In this document: positions 31,959-36,662 of the stretch, piece after piece
How positions within the stretch are numbered: the stretch's first letter is position 1
Layout of the letters: every line of letters begins with the position of its first letter
Assembly (NCBI GenBank): GCA_003243255.1
Contig: QFQM01000024.1
Span: 1 to 36,662, forward strand
From: Flavobacterium psychrophilum
GTDB lineage: Bacteria; Bacteroidota; Bacteroidia; Flavobacteriales; Flavobacteriaceae
DNA length: 36,662 nt
Direction: 5' to 3'
Notes under the pieces: generated by a model
Databases searched by the model: none
Seen by the model: the letters and a program-made list of their open reading frames with translations, nothing else
Told to the model about the DNA's origin: nothing
Position numbers and translations under genes: made by a program

Positions 31959-33160
31959 ATGAAATCTGTTATTAAAAATCTGTTTGTCGCTGTGCTTTCT
32001 ATCATGGCATTTGCCGAAGCGTCGGCACAACATACTGAAAAACAACAACGCACTATCGTTATTATGATAGATGGTTTTGGGGAATCATATTATCGTGGGA
32101 GTGATATGCCTAATCTCAATAAAATGGAGAAAGATGGTGTCTTTAATATAGTGCCTTCAATAATGCCTGCTGTTACAATGGTTAATAATGTGGCGATTGC
32201 TACCGGAGAACTTCCCAATAAGCAGGGTATAACCGGTAATGTGTGGTATAACCCAAAAACAAAGGAGGAGGAATACATAGAAGATCCCGACCTTATAATG
32301 ATCCCGACCATTTTTGACAAGGCTAAAGAAAGGGGTATAAAATCGGCGCTATTTTCTGTAAAGAAAAAAACAATCGATATGATGTCCAGAAGCACGAGTA
32401 TATCACTTTGTCCTGAATGTGATGGTGCTGAAGATTCAGAATGGGCAAAGTTGTTCGGTACGCCTCCTGATGTGTATTCTAAAGAGGTTAATTACTGGAT
32501 CATGGAATCGGCATTGTATACCATAAAAAATAATCCTGACCTGGGGCTTATCTATATCCATACTACAGATTATCCTATGCATACATGGGCGCCGGAAGAA
32601 AAAGATTCACAAGAATTTCTTCATAAACTGGATGAGTATATTGGAAAACTGCATGAAACCGCTCCTGATGCTGCTATCCTTATAACAGCAGACCATGGGC
32701 TGAATCATAAAGATTTTTGCTGGGATCTTGAAAAAGCCTGTGCCAAGCGCAAAACACCAGTCAAAATATCAATTTCACCGGAAAAGGACAGGTACTTTAA
32801 GCACCATAGAGGTATGGGTGGTTCGGCTTATGTATACTTAAAAAGGCCTAAGGATCTTGAGAAAGTTAAAAAGACATTATTGTCTCTTGATGGTGTTGAG
32901 GCTGTTTTAACCAAACAGGAAGCTGTAGAAAATATGCTTTACTACCGGAGCGGGTAGGTGATCTTATGGTTTTGGGAGATAAGCTGACGGTGTTTGGGCA
33001 ACTGGCTGATACCGAATTTGAAAAGCTTCCGGCGACATACCGTAGTCACGGATCTACATATGAATGTGTTGTGCCTGTGTTTGTATATAATGCGAAGAAT
33101 TCTCCTGATGCCGACTTTTTTGATCGGAACTATAAAGTGGCCGCCTGGCTCTATCGCTAA
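31959..33160 (+). pseudogene. Alkaline-phosphatase-superfamily phosphodiesterase (nucleotide pyrophosphatase-like), frameshifted
   Basis: Frame 1 (31959-32957, 332 residues) has a signal peptide (ends about ASAQ) and the family's metal/nucleophile set: Asp38 (IMIDGFG), nucleophile Thr73 (PAVTMVNN), Asp204/His208 (TTDYPMH), Asp245/His246 (TADHGLNH). It stops abruptly at TAG after LYYRSG. The family sequence resumes in another frame from about 32945: PERVGDLMVLGDK, then the last metal-ligand His in YRSHGSTYE, ending AAWLYR at 33160. Adding one C in the CC run at 32945-32946 restores one frame of about 400 residues. Either a real mutation or a sequencing error; without the second part the active site is incomplete. 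Substrate unknown. Confidence 0.82.
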
Positions 33161-33170
33161 GCAATAAAAA

Positions 33171-33194
33171 AACGGCTTTTAAAGCCGTTTTTTT
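33171..33194. terminator. Bidirectional terminator after the phosphodiesterase gene
   Basis: AACGGCTTT / AAAGCCGTT with a one-base loop extended by A and T runs on both sides. The run of A residues on the plus-strand left side serves minus-strand transcription of the small membrane protein gene. Confidence 0.88.
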
Positions 33195-33288
33195 ATTGGG
33201 TCATAATGAAAGCTGCAAAAATTAAAAATGCAACAGTCATTATTGTATAAAAAAAGAGTTCCCAGGTCTTCTCGGTCCAGTTTTTCAT
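33193..33288 (-). CDS. 31-residue single-span membrane protein (short ORF)
   Basis: ATG at 33288 to TAA at 33193-33195 encodes 31 residues. An N-terminal charged/aromatic stretch (MKNWTEKTWELF) is followed by a continuous hydrophobic helix of about 19 residues (FFYTIMTVAFLIFAAFIM) and ends TQ. It is co-directional with, and 45 bases downstream of, the lipoprotein gene, and is followed at once by a terminator. The composition and tight fit between gene and terminator argue for a real small protein. Function unknown; small single-span proteins often modulate larger membrane complexes. Confidence 0.68.
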   Translation of the reverse strand: MKNWTEKTWELFFYTIMTVAFLIFAAFIMTQ

Positions 33289-33333
33289 CGGTTAAAATTA
33301 ATCAGGTTGGTGTTGGTAAATATATGCTTTAAT

Positions 33334-33798
33334 TTATTGTCTCATTCTGTCGTGAGAATACTGTAGAAAAATATTGTAATTGATTTTTAGTAAATCTGTT
33401 TTGATGGCCTGATTGTAAAGGCTGTCATTTAATCCATCCAGAGATTTTAAATCAATGAACTCGAATTTATAATGCGATAGCCTTTCTATTTCGTTTCGGC
33501 TTTCGGTAATCATTTTTTGTCTGTCGGAAGCCTTGGTTTTGTCAATGCCGCTAACCGTTCGGTCTACAATGGCTTTTATTTTACGGATGCTGTCAAAGCT
33601 CTGCAATAATCCTGTCTGGGGATTTTGGGCTATATAACCACTAATGAATTGTTCGTAGTCGTTAAGGTTGGTCTGGTAAAAGTATTCAGCCTCTTTGTAC
33701 TGGTCAAGAAGTAGTTTTTCGGTTTTAGGATTACCTGTTTCTTTCTGGCAGGAAACAAGGGCTAATAATGCAGCTAATAGTATATATGCAGATCTCAC
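33334..33798 (-). CDS. Hypothetical lipoprotein
   Basis: 154 residues if started at the GTG at 33798, which gives MRSAYILLAALLALVSCQKE, a textbook lipobox (LVSC) 16-17 residues in. The alternative ATG at 33834 would add 12 polar residues before the signal and overlap engB by 23 bases, so I prefer the GTG. The mature part is helical and charged (KLLLDQYKEAEYFYQTN, RKIKAIVDRTVSGIDK) with no known motif. It is downstream of engB with a 13-base gap, and upstream of the 31-residue membrane protein. Probably anchored to an inner or outer membrane; function unknown. Confidence 0.75.
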   Translation of the reverse strand: MRSAYILLAALLALVSCQKETGNPKTEKLLLDQYKEAEYFYQTNLNDYEQFISGYIAQNPQTGLLQSFDSIRKIKAIVDRTVSGIDKTKASDRQKMITESRNEIERLSHYKFEFIDLKSLDGLNDSLYNQAIKTDLLKINYNIFLQYSHDRMRQ

Positions 33799-33811
33799 GG
33801 CTGTAATAATT

Positions 33812-34432
33812 TTATAAGAATCCCTGATTGTCAAAAATACCCTGGTTTACCTCTTCTATGTAATTAAGTACGGTGTCGCGGCCTGTTCCTTCTGAAGAGG
33901 ACGTAACAAAATACTGCGGCATTTCTTCCCAGTTGTTGGCTAAAAGTGCTTTACGATAAGCAGCTACATGCTGATCGATCTTTCCACGGCTTATTTTGTC
34001 AGCTTTAGTAAAGATAATGCAGAAAGGAACTTCTATAGTTCCCAGGTAATTGATGAACTCAATGTCAATTTTCTGTGCTTCATGGCGTACATCTACCAAA
34101 ACAAAGGCGCATACCAGCTGTTCACGCTTTTCGAAGTATTCAGTAATGAAAGACTGGAATGTCTGTTTTGTAGATTTAGATACACGTGCATAACCATATC
34201 CCGGTAAATCAACAAGGAACCAGTTGTCGTTTATCTTAAAGTGATTGATAAGCTGAGTCTTTCCTGGTCTGCCAGATGTTTTAGCAAGACTGTTTCGGCC
34301 CGTAAGCATGTTTATAAGCGACGATTTGCCTACATTACTCCTGCCGATAAAAGCATATTCCGGAAGCGGTTCTTTGGGACATTTGCTAACATCTGAATTA
34401 CTGATAACGAATTCGGCAGTATTAATTTTCAT
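33812..34432 (-). CDS. engB: Ribosome biogenesis GTPase EngB (YihA/YsxC)
   Basis: 206 residues, normal length. G-motifs: P-loop GRSNVGKSSLI (30-40), G3 DLPGYGYARV, G4 TKADK, G5-like TSSSEGTG. EngB helps assemble the large ribosomal subunit and is often essential. The ATG at 34432 gives the expected N-terminus. A -7 promoter box lies just upstream. It heads a minus-strand unit with the lipoprotein and probably the 31-residue protein. Confidence 0.97.
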   Translation of the reverse strand: MKINTAEFVISNSDVSKCPKEPLPEYAFIGRSNVGKSSLINMLTGRNSLAKTSGRPGKTQLINHFKINDNWFLVDLPGYGYARVSKSTKQTFQSFITEYFEKREQLVCAFVLVDVRHEAQKIDIEFINYLGTIEVPFCIIFTKADKISRGKIDQHVAAYRKALLANNWEEMPQYFVTSSSEGTGRDTVLNYIEEVNQGIFDNQGFL

Positions 34433-34449
34433 ATTATGATATTTTGCTG

Positions 34450-34457
34450 CAAAGTTA
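34450..34457 (-). promoter_or_regulatory. engB: -7 box of engB
   Basis: TAACTTTG on the minus strand, 17 bases upstream of the ATG, predicting a leader of about 11 bases. No clear -33 element. Confidence 0.46.
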
Positions 34458-34498
34458 GTGAAATTTGGTATAGTCTCAGTTTACTTCTTTTTCCTCTC

Positions 34499-34535
34499 GC
34501 TCCCCTCTCCTTTGGAGAGGGGTTGGGGGTGAGGC
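34499..34535. repeat. Intergenic palindromic repeat, copy B
   Basis: Contains a perfect hairpin CCCCTCTCC-TTT-GGAGAGGGG (34502-34522) followed by TTGGGGGTGAGGC. Reverse-complemented, its ends match copy A at 5358-5402. It lies between engB and the alpha/beta hydrolase terminator. Confidence 0.65.
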
Positions 34536-34558
34536 TTTTGCTGAAAACTAATAAAAAA

Positions 34559-34580
34559 GCCCTGAATCTGCATTCAGGGC
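34559..34580 (-). terminator. Intrinsic terminator of the alpha/beta hydrolase gene
   Basis: GCCCTGAAT / ATTCAGGGC with a 4-base loop; on the minus strand it is followed by six T residues. It lies 20 bases after the hydrolase stop. Confidence 0.9.
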
Positions 34581-34599
34581 CTTCTGTAATTATGTGTGT

Positions 34600-35385
34600 T
34601 TATTCTTCGGTTAAAAGATGATGTGCTGTGTCCAGCTTTTTAAGCCATTCGTGCATCAGGCGGTTAAATTCGTCAGGATGCTCCATCATGGCTGCGTGTC
34701 CGCATTTGTCTATCCAGTACAGGGCAGAGTTTGGTAACAGCTGATGAAACTCTTCAGCAACATGCGGAGGGGTAACATTGTCGTTTCTTCCCCAAATGAT
34801 GCAGGTTGGTACATGCATTTTAGGTAAGTCCTTTGCCATGTTGTGGCGTATGGCACTTTTTGCGATGGTTAGCGTTTTTATCAGTTTCAGCCTGTCGTTG
34901 GCTACGGCATATACCTCGTCTACAATCTCTTTAGTTGCTATGGCAGGGTCATAAAACACATCGCCGGCTTTCTTTTGTATGTATTCGTAGTCGCCTCTGC
35001 GTGGATAGCTGTCGCCCATAGCACTTTCATAAAGGCCGGAACTTCCGGTAATGATCAGGCCAAGCATTTTCTCAGGATACATCTTCGTGTGGTATAATGC
35101 GATATGACCTCCCAGTGAGTTGCCAAGCAATATTACCCTGTCAAATCCTTTGTAGGTGATGAAGTCCTTTACCCAGCGGGCAAAAGCTTTTACATTCGTT
35201 TTTAAGATGCTTTGTGTGTATATTGGTAATTCCGGTATAACTACTTTATAGCCTTCTTTTGGGAAATATTTTGCAACGCCGTCAAAATTGCTAAGCCCGC
35301 CCATCAGTCCGTGAAGGATGATTATAGGGGTGCCTTCTCCGGCTTCATAATAAGTGTATTTCCCGTCTTTTTTTGTATTCTGCAT
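34600..35385 (-). CDS. Alpha/beta-fold hydrolase
   Basis: 261 residues. The oxyanion motif HGLMGG is at 25-30. The nucleophile elbow GNSLGG has Ser90, the acid is Asp202 (WGRNDNVTPP), and the base is His230 (DKCGHAAMMEHP). This is a complete catalytic triad in standard order with a lid region (about 115-185). Such enzymes cleave esters, thioesters or C-C bonds; no specific substrate is indicated. No signal peptide, so cytoplasmic. It is divergent from mraZ across 407 bases, an order I recall as conserved in Flavobacterium. Confidence 0.93.
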   Translation of the reverse strand: MQNTKKDGKYTYYEAGEGTPIIILHGLMGGLSNFDGVAKYFPKEGYKVVIPELPIYTQSILKTNVKAFARWVKDFITYKGFDRVILLGNSLGGHIALYHTKMYPEKMLGLIITGSSGLYESAMGDSYPRRGDYEYIQKKAGDVFYDPAIATKEIVDEVYAVANDRLKLIKTLTIAKSAIRHNMAKDLPKMHVPTCIIWGRNDNVTPPHVAEEFHQLLPNSALYWIDKCGHAAMMEHPDEFNRLMHEWLKKLDTAHHLLTEE

Positions 35386-35414
35386 TTTTGGTTCTAAAAC
35401 AAATTCTGTTATCG

Positions 35415-35422
35415 CAAATATA
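35415..35422 (-). promoter_or_regulatory. -7 box of the alpha/beta hydrolase gene
   Basis: TATATTTG on the minus strand, an exact match, 29 bases upstream of the ATG at 35385. No -33 element was found. Confidence 0.5.
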
Positions 35423-35720
35423 TAATATTCTCTTTTAAAATGAATTTTACTACATGATATTTGGGTTATTTTTTAACCTTTGCGCGCTTTTTCGGGATTT
35501 TTTGCACATGGCAGAGGTAAAAGTCTGTACATCAGTTTTTAGGGTTATTAACAATTTTTGTGAGTTTTTTATTTTTTACAATCTCAATGTTAAGATGTCT
35601 TAAAAAAATAGAAAAATCACATCATTTTTTTGAGAGCGCTCAAAATTCTCTAAAAATAACTTTTGCTGCCTTGTAGGAGTTTCTTGTCAGGTGGTAGCAG
35701 AAGGGCAAAACTTATCAACA

Positions 35721-35750
35721 AAGTGGTAGGAAGTGGTAAGAAGTGGTAAA
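35721..35750 (+). promoter_or_regulatory. Three MraZ-type operator boxes
   Basis: Three direct 10-base repeats AAGTGGTA(A/G)G/A at 35721, 35731 and 35741. MraZ proteins are known to bind three or more short G-rich boxes (TGGGN in E. coli, AAAGTGG[T/G] in mollicutes) spaced one helical turn apart in front of their own gene. The boxes end 8 bases before the -7 element, so bound MraZ would block RNA polymerase. Confidence 0.82.
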
Positions 35751-35757
35751 ATATAAC

Positions 35758-35765
35758 TATATTTG
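35758..35765 (+). promoter_or_regulatory. mraZ: -7 box of the mraZ (dcw) promoter
   Basis: TATATTTG, an exact match, 28 bases before the TTG start; predicted start near 35772. The -33 position lies in the second and third operator boxes and has no TTG. Confidence 0.6.
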
Positions 35766-35792
35766 CTTTGTAATCTCTATAATTCTAACTGC

Positions 35793-36266
35793 TTGAATAC
35801 CATTATCGGAACATACGAATGTAAGGTGGATTCGAAGGGAAGGCTGATGCTGCCTGCTCCTTTGAAGAAACAATTGCATGCCGGTCTTGAGGATGGATTT
35901 GTGCTGAAACGCTCGGTTTTCCAGCCTTGTCTGGAATTGTATCCGATGGCAGAGTGGAATAAGATGATGCAAAAAATCAATAAGCTGAACCGTTTTGTGA
36001 AAAAGAATAATGACTTCATCAGGCGATTTACTGCCGGGGTGAAAGTGGTAGAGATAGACGCAACGGGCAGGCTGCTTATTCCAAAAGATCTTTTTGTGTT
36101 TGCTGAAATGGATAAAGACCTGGTGCTTTCATCTGCGGTGAATATCGTTGAGATATGGGATAAAGATAAATACGAGAAATCTATTGATGATTCGGTGGTT
36201 GATTTTGCTGATCTGGCTGAAGAGGTTATGGGTAACTTAAATGACGACGAAGATGGAATATCATAA
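35793..36266 (+). CDS. mraZ: Transcriptional regulator MraZ
   Basis: 157 residues from the TTG at 35793 (NTIIGTYECKVDSKGRLMLP...). The longer frame from 35763 overlaps the promoter and is rejected. Two AbrB-like halves carry the DxxGR motif: VDSKGRLMLP (12-21) and IDATGRLLIP (about 88-97). MraZ forms ring oligomers and represses the division/cell-wall cluster in several bacteria; rsmH antagonism is known in E. coli. Three MraZ-type boxes lie in its own promoter. It overlaps rsmH by 14 bases, so the two are coupled. Confidence 0.95.
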   Translation: MNTIIGTYECKVDSKGRLMLPAPLKKQLHAGLEDGFVLKRSVFQPCLELYPMAEWNKMMQKINKLNRFVKKNNDFIRRFTAGVKVVEIDATGRLLIPKDLFVFAEMDKDLVLSSAVNIVEIWDKDKYEKSIDDSVVDFADLAEEVMGNLNDDEDGIS

Positions 36267-36662
36267 TCCGGTTTTGCTGAAAGAAACGGTTGATGGCCTT
36301 GATATAAAGCCGGACGGAATATATGTGGATGTAACTTTTGGTGGCGGAGGCCACTCAAGGGAGATTATGAGAAGGTTGGGTCCGAACGGAAAACTCTTTG
36401 CTTTTGACCAGGATGAAGATGCGCAGGCAAATGTTATAGATGATGAGCGTTTTGTGCTGATTCCTGAAAATTTCAGGTTTATTAAAAGGTTTCTTCGTTT
36501 TCATGGCGTGAAGCAGGTGGATGGTATACTGGCTGATCTTGGTGTTTCTTCACATCAGTTTGATGTTCCGGAACGTGGTTTCTCTACCCGTTTTGAAGCG
36601 GAACTTGATATGAGGATGAGCAAGAAAAATGAGCTGAATGCTTTAGTAAGTATTCAAACCTT
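36253..36662 (+). CDS. rsmH: 16S rRNA (cytosine1402-N4)-methyltransferase RsmH, N-terminal part (3' end outside window)
   Basis: The frame stays open to the window end (136 complete codons). Residues MEYHNPVLLKE, the SAM motif VDVTFGGGGHS (about 25-35), FDQDEDA and ADLGVSSHQFD, followed by FSTRFEAELDMRM, identify RsmH (MraW), which methylates C1402 of 16S rRNA. The start at 36253 is the most likely; an in-frame ATG at 36241 would add four residues (MTTK). The start lies inside mraZ. The full protein should be about 300 residues. Confidence 0.95.
   Translation, partial: MEYHNPVLLKETVDGLDIKPDGIYVDVTFGGGGHSREIMRRLGPNGKLFAFDQDEDAQANVIDDERFVLIPENFRFIKRFLRFHGVKQVDGILADLGVSSHQFDVPERGFSTRFEAELDMRMSKKNELNALVSIQT

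Larger units (their letters stand above)
35386..35792. other. Regulatory intergenic region between hydrolase and mraZ
   Basis: 407 bases without a gene. It holds the hydrolase -7 box (35415-35422), a hairpin GGTTA-TTTTT-TAACC (35464-35478), the palindrome GAGCGCTC near 35633-35640 within a T-rich stretch, and at the right end the MraZ boxes and the mraZ promoter. A lone extra GTGGTA at 35691-35696 lies 32 bases upstream of the first box. Confidence 0.65.

Noticed and set aside
34502..34522. Hairpin CCCCTCTCC/GGAGAGGGG as a terminator of the hydrolase gene
   Set aside because: The hydrolase already has a better terminator at 34559-34580, and this hairpin matches the repeat at 5358-5402.
36241..36252. 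Upstream ATG for rsmH
   Set aside because: Possible, but the family usually begins at MEYHNP, encoded from 36253; kept only as an alternative.
35777..36358. 193-codon minus-strand frame opposite mraZ/rsmH
   Set aside because: Antisense shadow; mraZ and rsmH are unmistakable on the plus strand.

Overview
The window is ordinary chromosomal DNA of a Bacteroidota bacterium, almost certainly a Flavobacteriaceae close to Flavobacterium. Four things point there: moderate-to-low G+C; promoters of the Bacteroidota type (TTTG, about 19 bases, TAnnTTTG) instead of sigma-70 boxes; the gliding pair gldB-gldC; and three secreted proteins with type IX secretion (T9SS) type A C-terminal sorting domains. I see no phage, integrase, transposase, CRISPR array or plasmid gene.

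Layout. 1-722 is the C-terminal half of an acetyl-CoA hydrolase/CoA-transferase, sharing a bidirectional terminator with gpmI (minus strand). 2650-4932 holds two unrelated-family L,D-transpeptidases that converge and overlap. tRNA-Gly(TCC), with a clear promoter and terminator, is followed by a nested palindromic repeat. 5493-6751 (minus) is a DEDDh exonuclease plus peptidase E. 6872-12709 is one six-gene operon: four exported carboxypeptidase-regulatory-like paralogues, a DUF6702-like protein and an M1 zinc metallopeptidase. 12802-13708 is a TatA-like protein and a PAP2 phosphatase, converging on an O-methyltransferase. 14427-18366 is a tandem pair of secreted lysyl-endopeptidase-like serine proteases. 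rlmN and a polyprenyl diphosphate synthase follow, each with its own promoter signal. 20847-22706 is a secreted protein built of three exact 173-residue repeats. 22912-25220 is an ECF sigma factor, a single-TM probable anti-sigma partner and an exported probable beta-barrel protein. dnaG sits behind a possible small RNA or attenuator. A NarL-type response regulator and nadE (minus) lead to gldB-gldC (plus). A 7-TM AraC-type regulator (minus) faces a frameshifted phosphodiesterase gene. Next come a 31-codon membrane protein, a lipoprotein, engB and an alpha/beta hydrolase (all minus). The window ends at the start of the division/cell-wall cluster, mraZ-rsmH, with three MraZ-type operator boxes.

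How the genes work together. The main theme is the cell envelope: peptidoglycan cross-linking (two LDTs), lipid-carrier metabolism (polyprenyl synthase, PAP2), export (TatA, T9SS cargo, lipoproteins), gliding (GldB/C), extracellular proteolysis, and an envelope-type sigma module. Housekeeping genes (gpmI, rlmN, dnaG, nadE, engB, rsmH) are interspersed.

Most worth a second look: a DnaG primase that has lost all four zinc ligands; an unannotated 31-aa membrane protein; a frameshift that removes the last metal ligand of a phosphodiesterase; a candidate RNA upstream of dnaG; the six-gene M1-peptidase operon; and the clean MraZ operator. Most assignments rest on motifs and recalled family features; no database search was possible.
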